NCBI GenBank assembly: GCA_004010535.1
Contig: RQYE01000007.1
Span: 62,001-126,000, forward strand
Source: Coriobacteriales bacterium OH1046
Lineage (GTDB): Bacteria; Actinomycetota; Coriobacteriia; Coriobacteriales; Atopobiaceae
Reading direction: 5' to 3'
Length of the DNA stretch: 64,000 nt
Shown: positions 1 to 6,426 of the stretch, piece by piece
How the letters are laid out: every line of letters begins with the position of its first letter
How positions within the stretch are numbered: position 1 is the first letter of the stretch
Position numbers and translations under genes: made by a program
The notes under the pieces: generated by a model
The model's input: only the letters and a program-made list of their open reading frames with translations
What the model was told of the DNA's origin: nothing
The model's database searches: none

Positions 1-195
1 GAGGCGCTGGTCGGCGACGGATCGGGGTGCTGGTACTTCCGCGCCTCCAGCTGCTCCCACGCCGCGCCCGACTCGTGGGAGGCCATCGAAGCCGAGGCGC
101 GCGAGCGGCTCGACGACGGCCTGCACCCCAACGACGGGTGGGTGCTCGACCTGCTCTACCGCGTCAGGGACCTGTACGAGGGGGAGGAGGGATGA
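1..195 (+). CDS. 3' end of a phage hypothetical protein (partial)
   Basis: The first reading frame is open from the window edge to TGA at 193-195 and gives the last 64 residues of a protein whose start lies outside. It begins EALVGDGSGCWYF and is acidic towards its end. The stop overlaps the ATG of the next gene (ATGA), so the two are probably translationally coupled. No domain was recognised; the setting among small early phage genes suggests an accessory protein of the prophage replication/early block. The longer ORF in frame 3 across the same bases is Arg/Pro-rich shadow translation. Confidence 0.6.
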   Translation, partial: EALVGDGSGCWYFRASSCSHAAPDSWEAIEAEARERLDDGLHPNDGWVLDLLYRVRDLYEGEEG

Positions 196-362
196 CCACC
201 CTATCATGCAAAGCCGATAAATGCATCCACCACGACGGGGAGGGGTGCATGCTCGACGAGGTGGAGCTGGTGATCGAGCGCGACTTCGACTTCTCGGGAT
301 GGGTGCTCGAAGGCAGGGTCCCCGAGAGGCCCGTGTGCGCCGACTACGTTGAGGAGGGCTGA
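192..362 (+). CDS. small cysteine-containing phage protein (56 aa)
   Basis: This 56-residue ORF starts MTTLSCKADKC and contains four cysteines (positions 6, 11, 19 and 49), the first three in a C-x4-C-x7-C pattern that could bind metal. It overlaps the upstream stop by four bases and its own stop overlaps the next ATG, as in tightly packed phage operons. The longer frame starting at 27 has an implausible Arg-rich N-terminus, so the ATG at 192 is preferred. No family was recognised. Confidence 0.6.
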   Translation: MTTLSCKADKCIHHDGEGCMLDEVELVIERDFDFSGWVLEGRVPERPVCADYVEEG

Positions 363-577
363 TGGATCGGTTCGTGCCGCACCGCTGCGACGCGGCCTTG
401 AGGGCCGGGATGTCGGTCAGGAAGTTCCCGGGCAGGGGGTGGGTGCTCATGAGGTGGGTGTACGACCGTGGGTCCAGGCGGTTCTCGGCCCAGCCGGTGG
501 CGGCGGTGCGGTACTGCCCGTGGTGCGGGGAGAGATTGGGGGAGCCGTGCGCTACATCAGCGTCTTCTCCGGGATAG
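362..577 (+). CDS. small phage protein with a CPWCG zinc-ribbon knuckle
   Basis: The product is 71 residues and basic in its first half, with a CPWCGERL knuckle near residue 52. This resembles the single treble-clef knuckle of many short phage proteins. Only one CxxC pair is visible, so metal binding would need another ligand or dimerisation. Its ATG overlaps the preceding TGA. Its 3' end overlaps the start of the methyltransferase gene by about 30 bases. Function is unknown; a nucleic-acid-binding early protein is a guess. Confidence 0.5.
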   Translation: MDRFVPHRCDAALRAGMSVRKFPGRGWVLMRWVYDRGSRRFSAQPVAAVRYCPWCGERLGEPCATSASSPG

Positions 578-2745
578 AGGCGGCATCGGCGGCGTGGGCC
601 CCGCTCGGGTGGGAGCCGGTCGCGTTCAGCGAGATAGAGCCGTTCCCCTGCGCGGTCTTGGAGCACAGGTTCCCTGACGTCCCGAACCTCGGGGATATCG
701 CGAGGATAGATTGGAGCCCATACCATGGAGCAGTTGATGTTGTTGTCGGGGGAAGCCCTTGCTTCCCAGCTGGCACGCTCGTGCTCTGCTCTGACGGATA
801 CAGGCCGATAGAGCTGGTCGAGGCCGGAGATATGGTTGTCACGCACAAGGGCAGGCTCAGAAGGGTGCTGCGCACCGGATGCAGGGTCTCGGATACGATC
901 GTGCTCAAGGGGCAGGGTGTCGATAGGCTCGAATGCACGCCGGAGCACCCGTTCCTGGCCACCGATAAGGTCAGGGTGTGGGATCGCTCCGCGAGGTCTC
1001 GCAAGATGGTCCCCAGCGGCGAGGCGTCTTGGGTCGAAGCGTCCGACATGGCGGGAAGGTTCTGGTTCAACGTCTGCGCCGCCGACGGCGCGGCCATGCC
1101 GCGATTTGCTCCTCGGGATGCGGGTTCCAGAGGCGGCGGGTACATAGACGCCGACGAGTTCGACTATTCGCCGGACTTCTTCTATTTCGTCGGAAGGTGG
1201 CTCGGAGACGGATGGGCGAACGCGCATGAGCGCAAAAATAGGCGCGACTCCAAAATGAAGCGCGTCTACGTGTGCTGCTCGCACGGGTCTGCCGATGAGC
1301 TTGCGGCGAGGCTGTCGAGAACCGGGCTCCGCTTCTCTCGGAGCGAGTACCGCACCACGACGCGGTTCACGTGCAGCTCGACGCAGCTCCACGATTGGCT
1401 CGTCGGCAACTTCGGCGTCCACGCGGATGGGAAGAACGTCCCCGCATGGGTGCTTGCGCTCCCGAGGGCCCTCAGGGAGGCCATCCTGTCCGGCTACTTC
1501 GATTCGGACGGATGCTCTGATGGAGCGCACATGAAAACGTCGTCCATCAGCAAAGCACTGTGCCTCGGCATGAAGTCCGTCGCAGGCTCCCTCGGGATCG
1601 CGACGAGCATGACGCGCGTCGAGAATCGCAGATCGTGCGCCATAGAGGGGCGGGGCGTGGGCGAGCGCCCGTACTACACGCAATCCTACTGGGATCGCCC
1701 GAGGAGCGCATTCTTCGGAGCCGGAGGATGGTTCGGGAAGGTGAGGAGCGTGCTCCCCGGCAGGAAGTCCGTGCCCGTGTTCAATTTGGAGGTCGAGGAT
1801 GACAACTCGTATACAGCAGCCGGAATTGCCGTTCACAATTGCCAGTCTTTCTCCGTCGCCGGCGGACGAGAGGGATTGGATGGCGAGTCTCGCCTCATGT
1901 ACGAGTACATACGATGCGTGCAAGATGTTTCACCTCGCTGGCTTCTCTGGGAGAACGTGCCCGGCGTACTATCCATCGATGCCGGACGTGCGTTCGGAAT
2001 CCTACTCCATGAGCTGGCTGAGCTCGGGTATTCTCTCGCATGGCGCGTGCTTGACGCTCAGTTCTTCGGAGTGGCCCAGCGACGCCGCCGCGTGTTCCTT
2101 GTCGGACATCTTGGAGAGAGGCTCGCACCTGCGGCGGTACTCTTTGAGCCCGAGAGCGTGCGAGGGGATCATCCGACGAGCCGGGAGAAGAGGGAGGCCC
2201 TTGCCTCCCGAGCTGGAACGCGCCCTTCGTGCGCAGGCTTCTGCGCCGGGGCCGCCCCCGGGGCCGGGGGCGTAGGCTTCGTCCCCGAGCAGCACCCGAC
2301 GCTCAAGGCGGGCTCCAACCTCGCCAGCACGGGGGCGGTCATGTGCATGGGGACGGGGCAGGCCAACGCGGGGATCATGGAGGACAGCTCGCCCACGCTC
2401 ACGGCTGCGCACGAGCAGCCGATCGTCTTCTCGGATACGGTCGGGAGCCCGTGCGCGAGCGACAGCAAGGGCATCGGCAACCAGTACGTCGATCGCGGGA
2501 AGGCCGTGGGGTCGTCCCATGGAGGAGAGCCCGTCCTGCGCAGGCTGACCCCCGTGGAATGCGAGCGGCTGCAGGGCTTCGATGACGGATGGACCGACAT
2601 ACCCTACAAGGGCAGGGACCATCCGCCCGACTCGCCGAGGTACAAGGCGCTGGGCAACTCGATGGCGGTCAACGTCATGGCTTGGATCGGGAGGAGGATC
2701 GAGCTTGTCGACGACATTGTCGATGGTGCCGATACCGGGGTTTGA
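547..2745 (+). CDS. intein-containing DNA (cytosine-5) methyltransferase
   Basis: The N-extein starts VRYISVFSGIEAAS (motif I, AdoMet binding), and the GTG at 547 follows a GGGGGAG ribosome binding site. The chain runs to GGSP, is interrupted by a 360-residue intein, and resumes as CQSFSVAGG, so the two exteins together make the catalytic PCQ motif IV. Later motifs are ENVPG (VI), QRRRRVFLVG (VIII), the TPVECERLQGF region (IX) and GNSMAVNVM (X). The extein product is about 372 residues after splicing, normal for phage C5 methyltransferases, which methylate cytosine to protect DNA or regulate genes. Without splicing the enzyme should be inactive because motif IV is broken. The 3' end overlaps an HNH endonuclease gene. 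No cognate restriction enzyme is visible. Confidence 0.9.
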   Translation: MRYISVFSGIEAASAAWAPLGWEPVAFSEIEPFPCAVLEHRFPDVPNLGDIARIDWSPYHGAVDVVVGGSPCFPAGTLVLCSDGYRPIELVEAGDMVVTHKGRLRRVLRTGCRVSDTIVLKGQGVDRLECTPEHPFLATDKVRVWDRSARSRKMVPSGEASWVEASDMAGRFWFNVCAADGAAMPRFAPRDAGSRGGGYIDADEFDYSPDFFYFVGRWLGDGWANAHERKNRRDSKMKRVYVCCSHGSADELAARLSRTGLRFSRSEYRTTTRFTCSSTQLHDWLVGNFGVHADGKNVPAWVLALPRALREAILSGYFDSDGCSDGAHMKTSSISKALCLGMKSVAGSLGIATSMTRVENRRSCAIEGRGVGERPYYTQSYWDRPRSAFFGAGGWFGKVRSVLPGRKSVPVFNLEVEDDNSYTAAGIAVHNCQSFSVAGGREGLDGESRLMYEYIRCVQDVSPRWLLWENVPGVLSIDAGRAFGILLHELAELGYSLAWRVLDAQFFGVAQRRRRVFLVGHLGERLAPAAVLFEPESVRGDHPTSREKREALASRAGTRPSCAGFCAGAAPGAGGVGFVPEQHPTLKAGSNLASTGAVMCMGTGQANAGIMEDSSPTLTAAHEQPIVFSDTVGSPCASDSKGIGNQYVDRGKAVGSSHGGEPVLRRLTPVECERLQGFDDGWTDIPYKGRDHPPDSPRYKALGNSMAVNVMAWIGRRIELVDDIVDGADTGV
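760..1839 (+). mobile_element. intein with LAGLIDADG-type homing endonuclease
   Basis: The insert begins CFPAGTLVLCSDGYRPIELV (block A, Cys1) and has CTPEHPF (block B with the TxxH-type histidine). It ends FNLEVEDDNSYTAAGIAVHN (blocks F and G), followed by the +1 cysteine of the C-extein. Block F has Asn where many inteins have His. Between the splicing blocks are two dodecapeptide-like motifs, FVGRWLGDGW near residue 145 and ILSGYFDSDGC near residue 246, typical of LAGLIDADG homing endonucleases. The intein lies between the proline and the nucleophilic cysteine of motif IV. Length is 360 residues, normal for a full-size endonuclease-bearing intein. Splicing and endonuclease motifs look intact; activity is inferred. 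Confidence 0.9.
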
Positions 2746-3235
2746 GGACACATACTCGGCTACCGATGCTGGAACGATCTACAGCCACAGGGCGCGCAGA
2801 GAGCTTAAGGCGAAGAGGCATAGCAACGGGTATCTTGCCGTCTGTCTCGTTGACAAAAACGGTGTCTACAAGGATTTCCTTGTCCATAGGCTCGTGTGTC
2901 TCGCCTACCACGGTGCGCCAGAGCAGCACCAAACCGATGTCAATCACATTGATCACATCAAGTCGGACAACAGGCCGGAAAACCTCGAGTGGTGCACACG
3001 ATCCGAGAACATGAGGGCCGCAATTGCGTTCGGTGCGATGGATGGCCAGAGGAAGGCCGTGTCAAGGTCGAATGCTGCAAGGCGCAAGCCTGTTATCGGA
3101 TCCGACAAAGGCGGAAACGACTTGGCTTGGTTTGAAAGCGTTACAGAAGCGCGGATGAACGGATATGCAAAGGTATCAGACGTTCTCCTTGGCAACCGCA
3201 AAACAGCAGGTGGTCTTTTTTGGAGGTACGCATGA
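2723..3235 (+). CDS. HNH homing endonuclease (NUMOD4-HNH type)
   Basis: The ATG at 2723 lies inside the last codons of the methyltransferase gene. The product starts MVPIPGFEDTYSATDAGTI, a NUMOD4-like DNA-binding stretch. The HNH core follows: HRLVCLAYHG, then VNHIDHIKSDNRPENLEWCT near residues 72-92, with the expected His and Asn residues. The C-terminus (FESVTEARMNGYAKVSDVL) resembles a NUMOD1-type helix. At 170 residues it matches free-standing phage HNH homing endonucleases. Codon use is less GC-biased than the flanks, consistent with an invading gene. It sits between two copies of the methyltransferase C-terminal coding sequence (see 3235-3306). Confidence 0.85.
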   Translation: MVPIPGFEDTYSATDAGTIYSHRARRELKAKRHSNGYLAVCLVDKNGVYKDFLVHRLVCLAYHGAPEQHQTDVNHIDHIKSDNRPENLEWCTRSENMRAAIAFGAMDGQRKAVSRSNAARRKPVIGSDKGGNDLAWFESVTEARMNGYAKVSDVLLGNRKTAGGLFWRYA

Positions 3236-3306
3236 TGGCGGTGCCGGTCATGCGCTGGATAGGCGAGAGGATCGAAATGGTAGACGGGATATTGGAAGAG
3301 ACATGA
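3235..3306 (+). pseudogene. second copy of the methyltransferase C-terminal tail
   Basis: The 23-codon stretch from the ATG at 3235 reads MAVPVMRWIGERIEMV and ends DGILEET. It closely matches the methyltransferase's own end (MAVNVMAWIGRRIELV, from about 2662) and conserved motif X of C5 methyltransferases. It has no separate start signal and lies directly after the HNH gene, in the same frame class as the methyltransferase. The simplest reading is the original 3' end of the methyltransferase, displaced when the HNH gene arrived with a diverged replacement tail. At DNA level the copies have clearly drifted. Confidence 0.75.
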
Positions 3307-3417
3307 GATGCAAGAAGCCTGTCGTGGTGGAGGCGTTCCGCGCCACCGAGGACAATATCGCAGAGGCTGGAGCGCATCGCGGTCGTCCTGCAGGCCGGGG
3401 AGGAGATGGGATCATGA
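3303..3417 (+). pseudogene. small phage ORF, probably frame-disrupted
   Basis: The ATG at 3303 opens MRCKKPVVVEAFRATEDN, which resembles the N-terminus of short phage proteins starting with a KKPVVVEAF-like stretch. After roughly residue 20 this frame becomes Gly/Arg-rich. The frame one base over reads RLERIAVVLQAGEEMGS and stops at 3415-3417. The switch suggests a one-base indel or a deletion that joined two unrelated ends. Start and stop overlap neighbours in typical phage fashion. Function is unknown. Confidence 0.35.
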
Positions 3418-3603
3418 TCGACCCGCACACGCACTTGGGGGTGGAGGTGTGGCTGCTCCACGACTCGGGCATGCCGCTGTCGGAGATCGCGCGAGCTGTC
3501 GAGGGACGTGGACGAGATCAGGGCCGTGATCACGGAGGTATGGACGGAGGATACCGGGAAGTGGAAGGCCGAGGTCGGGATGAAGCTGGGGCGACGGTCA
3601 TGA
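3414..3603 (+). pseudogene. small phage ORF with an apparent frameshift
   Basis: The ATG at 3414 follows a GGGGAGGAG sequence and opens MIDPHTHLGVEVWLLHDSG followed by MPLSEIA. Near 3492 the coding pattern moves to the frame one base on, where it reads ELSRDVDEIRAVITEVW and ends KLGRRS at TGA 3601-3603. The combined product would be about 62 residues. The unshifted frame instead becomes Gly/Arg-rich and runs on to 3644. A true indel, a sequencing error or, less likely, a recoding event could explain this. No function was recognised. Confidence 0.4.
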
Positions 3604-3640
3604 GCGGGATCGGCATCGGATGCAAGATCGGGGGTGCAGG

Positions 3641-4093
3641 ATGAGGCTCGACCTTACGAGGGAGCAGAAGATCGCCGACAGGTATCTTCGGAGCTACATG
3701 ATGGTGCCGGATCGCATCGGGTCGCATCTGTCCGCGTTGGAGCGCGGCGTGATCATGCGCGATTCGACCGCCGCCACAGCAAAGGTGCTCGGGCGAGGGA
3801 GGGGAGGGGGAGATAAGATATCCGCTGCGCTGGCCGTCATCGACGAGGCCGAGGAGGGCATCCTGCGAGAGGCGAAGAGGTTCGGCTCAGAGTTCGCCGA
3901 GGTCGAGGATTTCATCAGCAGGGTGCAGCGTCGCGACCGCCTCTCCGGGAAGGCCTTGAGGATGGCCTATATAGATGGCATGTCGGCTGACGGGATCGCC
4001 GACAGCGGGAAGCTGGGGTGCAGCAGAAAGACCGTTTACGAGCTCATAAGGAGGGGGCTCGATATATCTTTCGACCTGCTATCAGAGACGTGA
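3641..4093 (+). CDS. phage late-gene regulator, sigma-70 region-4-like (RinA/ArpU type)
   Basis: The 150-residue product begins MRLDLTREQKIADRYL. It ends with a helix-turn-helix (YIDGMSADGIADSGKLGCSR followed by KTVYELIRRGL, about residues 107-142) that looks like the DNA-binding half of sigma region 4. RinA, ArpU and related phage proteins share this architecture and usually sit at the end of the early block, activating the packaging/structural operon. That matches this position just before the structural module. The ATG at 3641 is preferred over an upstream ATG at 3620 because similarity to an HTH regulator starts there. Assignment is by architecture. Confidence 0.6.
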   Translation: MRLDLTREQKIADRYLRSYMMVPDRIGSHLSALERGVIMRDSTAATAKVLGRGRGGGDKISAALAVIDEAEEGILREAKRFGSEFAEVEDFISRVQRRDRLSGKALRMAYIDGMSADGIADSGKLGCSRKTVYELIRRGLDISFDLLSET

Positions 4094-4094
4094 C

Positions 4095-4220
4095 CTAAGC
4101 CTGATTCTTCACGACGAACCTGCAGTATCCGTGGCATCCGCCACGGTATACCTTGCATCCTTCGGGCCAAGGATAGTCCAACATTTCCGAAAGCGTTATG
4201 ACTCCTTTTCCCGGTTCGCA
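4095..4220 (-). other. possible small cysteine-rich coding remnant
   Basis: Downstream of the 116-aa gene, on the same minus strand, a frame stays open for about 42 codons and ends GGCHGYCRFVVKNQA before TAG at 4097-4095. It has a plausible protein-like composition with four cysteines, but no ATG, GTG or TTG follows a ribosome binding site; the only ATG is internal. It may be the tail of a decayed gene or a frameshifted extension of the neighbour. The 135-base gap otherwise holds nothing I recognise. Confidence 0.25.
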
Positions 4221-4228
4221 GGACAGCC

Positions 4229-4579
4229 TTATAAGACGACCGCTTCGTGGAATTTTCTCCCGGCTAGTCCGAAATAAGCCGGGTCGAGGATCATGTCCTC
4301 GGCCCTGCCGTGGTAGAGATTGCTGTCAGCTATGAGGCTCCCCATCTCGTCATCGATGTCGAGCAGGGAGTCGGCCTCGCCGTACTCCCAGCCCTCCTCG
4401 ATGGGGTCGAGTCCCTGGATCGTGAGGGCGACGAAATCCTGGGCCGCCAGCTCGGGGGCCGTGAGCCCGTCATGCTCCATCATGTAGTAGTGTGCTGCCC
4501 ACACCGTCTCCCCGTCTACCTTGTGGTAGACGTTGATGCCACCGGCATTGTCCTCGTATACCGTGGTCCTCGTGCTCAT
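4229..4579 (-). CDS. hypothetical phage accessory protein (116 aa)
   Basis: The acidic 116-residue product starts MSTRTTVYEDNAGGINVYH and has no signal peptide or membrane segment. The ATG at 4579 is chosen because GGAGG lies 8 bases upstream. An in-frame ATG 11 codons earlier lies in the leader, which is duplicated exactly at the right end of the prophage. A strong sigma-70 promoter with an operator-like inverted repeat lies just upstream, so the gene is probably expressed in the lysogen or early, under the same control as the AcrVA2-like operon. No family was recognised. Confidence 0.6.
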   Translation of the reverse strand: MSTRTTVYEDNAGGINVYHKVDGETVWAAHYYMMEHDGLTAPELAAQDFVALTIQGLDPIEEGWEYGEADSLLDIDDEMGSLIADSNLYHGRAEDMILDPAYFGLAGRKFHEAVVL

Positions 4580-4687
4580 CTCGTGCTCCCTCCGATCCGG
4601 CTCGGGCCCCATGCCCTCGCTCTATCTCTAGTATACCCAGACTTGATGTAAAGTCAATCGGAAATAGAGATTAAATTAACCACACAT
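4574..4687 (-). promoter_or_regulatory. promoter/operator/leader, left copy of a 114-bp exact repeat
   Basis: Read on the minus strand this holds TTGACT (4657-4652), a 16-base spacer and TATACT (4635-4630), followed by a leader with GGAGG and the first two codons of the gene. An inverted repeat GACTT-N6-AAGTC (4640-4655) fills the spacer, and CTCTAT/ATAGAG arms flank the promoter, both looking like repressor sites. The same 114 bases occur in the same orientation at 30957-31070. Promoter strength and operator function are inferred from sequence. Confidence 0.75.
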
Positions 4688-4698
4688 CTTACAATCCG

Positions 4699-4944
4699 TC
4701 ATCCTACCTCTATGCAGATCATGGGGTAGGGTCCCGGCCTCCAGGGGAGTGGGTACATGTACCTGATCTCCCGATCGGCCCATGCCCTATCGACCGGGCC
4801 GTGCAAATCCAAGAGGGACTCTCCGGCCTCGAGGAGTGCCTGCTCGGTGCCGTATGGATTATCATCGTCGGGATCGCCGATCCGTGACACCCTCCCGATG
4901 CCCTGCAGGATGATCCCATGCTCCAAGAGCTCGTTGATGGTCAT
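4699..4944 (-). CDS. hypothetical phage protein (81 aa)
   Basis: The product starts MTINELLEHGIILQGIGRVS, is acidic, and ends PYPMICIEVG. The ATG at 4944 overlaps the stop of the 74-aa gene (ATGA), so the two form a leftward operon. A longer upstream extension in this frame is rejected because it is shadow translation of the neighbour. The N-terminal pattern is familiar from short proteins of Gram-positive mobile elements, but I cannot name a function. Confidence 0.55.
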   Translation of the reverse strand: MTINELLEHGIILQGIGRVSRIGDPDDDNPYGTEQALLEAGESLLDLHGPVDRAWADREIRYMYPLPWRPGPYPMICIEVG

Positions 4945-5165
4945 GCCGATCCCTCCTCGGCCAGGCAGTCCGCGAGGACGCGGGGCGTCCAGTGCAGATC
5001 GCGCTCTATGAGGTTGAATCCGTAGCTGCGGTTGGCCTGCTCGAACTTGACGAGGCTGAAATAGCCGAGCTCGATCTCCAGACCCTTGACGAGCATGCCC
5101 TGCCCGCCGGTCCCGTCGAGCCTCGGGACCTGCCGCTCGATGGACTCCGTCATCATCTCCTGCAT
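4941..5165 (-). CDS. short DUF2958-like protein
   Basis: The 74-residue product contains LVKGLEIELGYFSL and later LIERDLHWTP, the signature of the DUF2958 family found on plasmids and phages. Those proteins are usually about 100-120 residues; this one lacks the tryptophan-rich middle and looks shortened. A good ribosome binding site (GGAGGACGGAGGAC) precedes the ATG at 5165. It is first in a two-gene leftward operon whose promoter overlaps the palindromic operators at 5197-5235. The family has no established function that I know of. Confidence 0.55.
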   Translation of the reverse strand: MQEMMTESIERQVPRLDGTGGQGMLVKGLEIELGYFSLVKFEQANRSYGFNLIERDLHWTPRVLADCLAEEGSA

Positions 5166-5190
5166 CCTTGTCCTCCGTCCTCCCCGATGC

Positions 5191-5301
5191 TGATATCATG
5201 ATTAAAGTATATCAATTGACATGATTTAAATCATGCTATGGAGGATGGCCACAAATTCTACATGATTTTAATCATGGTACCGGCACTGCATACGCTATAA
5301 T
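5191..5301. promoter_or_regulatory. divergent operator/promoter region with CATGAT-type palindromes
   Basis: A perfect 16-bp palindrome CATGATTTAAATCATG lies at 5220-5235 and a near-perfect copy CATGATTTTAATCATG at 5261-5276. A half-site CATGATTAAA starts at 5197. The first overlaps the upstream part of the leftward promoter for the DUF2958-like operon (minus-strand TATACT near 5210). The second abuts the presumed -35 of the rightward promoter with TATAAT at 5296-5301. TCATGAT direct repeats recur at 5663 and 5686. This layout is typical of an autoregulated phage repressor. Confidence 0.7.
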
Positions 5302-5307
5302 GACATC

Positions 5308-5520
5308 ATGGATGCCAACGCGGCCATAAAGCGCATGATGGATGCCACCGGGACGAGCGGCGTCTCGCTGTCCGCCGCTATCGGGCGCGACAGGAACGCC
5401 GTGAGCACGATGTTCTCTCGCAAATCGGTCCCGAGGGTCGACACCCTCGCGAAGATGGCCCGCTTCATGGGATACAGGATGGTGCTGGAGCGCGGCGGCG
5501 AGCGCATCGAGATCGAGTAG
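5308..5520 (+). CDS. small HTH repressor (Cro/CI-like), probably leaderless mRNA
   Basis: The 70-residue protein is essentially one helix-turn-helix domain (VSLSAAIGRDRNAVSTMFSR at about residues 19-38, followed by a stabilising helix) with a short basic/acidic tail. No ribosome binding site precedes the ATG. The -10 box TATAAT ends at 5301, so transcription would begin at or within a base or two of the ATG at 5308. Leaderless repressor messages are known from lambda cI. The surrounding CATGAT palindromes are its likely operators. It may be a Cro-type regulator or the lysogeny repressor; no cleavage or dimerisation domain is present. Confidence 0.65.
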   Translation: MDANAAIKRMMDATGTSGVSLSAAIGRDRNAVSTMFSRKSVPRVDTLAKMARFMGYRMVLERGGERIEIE

Positions 5521-5652
5521 GGGGACCGCCGCCCGCCCGATCCTCGCATGCCCAGGTGACAAAAGGTAACAGATCTGTGGTATAGTGATATATGTGATGC
5601 TCTGCTCTGGAGCCCTTTTCAAATCTTTTCCCATTTTTTCGGAAAATCAAGC

Positions 5653-5692
5653 TTGATTTCAGTCATGATGATTGATATACTATAGTCATGAT
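5653..5692 (+). promoter_or_regulatory. rightward promoter with TCATGAT repeats
   Basis: TTGATT (5653-5658), a 17-base spacer and TATACT (5676-5681) form a good sigma-70 promoter about 35 bases ahead of the PP-loop gene. Two TCATGAT direct repeats (5663-5669 and 5686-5692) lie within and just downstream of it and match half of the palindromic operators at 5220 and 5261. The small HTH protein may therefore also control this promoter. The 190-base stretch 5521-5710 contains no other feature. Confidence 0.6.
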
Positions 5693-5715
5693 ATCGGTGC
5701 CCGAGGGGAGTGCAG

Positions 5716-6426
5716 ATGCCGACAGTGATCAAGGGACAGCCGACGTCGGCAGAGGTCCGGCAGAGGATCAAGGCCGAGGGACGCCCGGTCCTGCTCGCAT
5801 GCTCTCTCGGCAAGGACTCCCTCGCCGCATGGGTCGCACTCGAGGAGGATGGCATAGAGGTCGTGCCCTACTACCTCTGGTCGATCCCGAGGTTGCCCTT
5901 GATCGAGGAGTCGATAGCCGAGATCCAGGGCATCTTCGGGGTGCGGATCCACCAGTACCCGCACCCGAGGTGGTTTTCGTCCTTGACCGGCTACCTCGCA
6001 CAGCCGCCGCACCACTGCGGCATCATCGAGGCCGCCCAGATTGCGGACATGACCTACGAGAGGGAGAGGCCGCTGATCCTCGATGATCTCGGGCTCCCAG
6101 CCGACACATGGGAGTGCGACGGCGTGAGGGCGTGCGACAGCCCCTACAGGAGGGCCGCACTGACCCGCCACGGGCTGATGAAGGAGTCGACCCGCAAGGC
6201 ATCGGTCATCGCAGACTGGACGAAGGCCGAGGTCATGGACGCACTCGGCAGGAGGGGGATAGGCCTCCCGCCCGACTACGGGCTCTTCGGCAGGTCCTTC
6301 GACGGCTACGACATGCGTTTCATGAGGCCGCTGAGGGAGAGGAGACCCCGGGACTACGAGATCGTCAGGAAGTGGTACCCCCTCATCGGATCCGACGAGC
6401 TGAGGTGCGAGCACTATGGCATATAG
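5716..6426 (+). CDS. PP-loop ATPase, PAPS-reductase/DndC-like phage protein
   Basis: The ATP-pyrophosphatase P-loop SLGKDS is at residues 30-35, after a beta strand (PVLLAC), the hallmark of the PAPS reductase/DndC/TtcA superfamily. The 236-residue length and the C-terminal RKWYPLIGSDELRCEHYGI fit phage PAPS-reductase-domain proteins. Members activate a substrate by adenylation; DndC acts in DNA phosphorothioation, but no other dnd genes are visible, so the substrate is unknown. The ATG at 5716 follows GAGGGGAG; a GTG at 5710 is an alternative. Its 3' end overlaps the next gene by 11 bases, implying coupling. Confidence 0.7.
   Translation: MPTVIKGQPTSAEVRQRIKAEGRPVLLACSLGKDSLAAWVALEEDGIEVVPYYLWSIPRLPLIEESIAEIQGIFGVRIHQYPHPRWFSSLTGYLAQPPHHCGIIEAAQIADMTYERERPLILDDLGLPADTWECDGVRACDSPYRRAALTRHGLMKESTRKASVIADWTKAEVMDALGRRGIGLPPDYGLFGRSFDGYDMRFMRPLRERRPRDYEIVRKWYPLIGSDELRCEHYGI

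Noticed and set aside
349-546. N-terminal extension of the methyltransferase frame
   Set aside because: Lacks methyltransferase similarity and overlaps a better small ORF; motif I begins right after the GTG at 547 with a good ribosome binding site.
3600-3644. 14-residue ORF MSGIGIGCKIGGAG
   Set aside because: Too short and glycine-rich to support as a gene.
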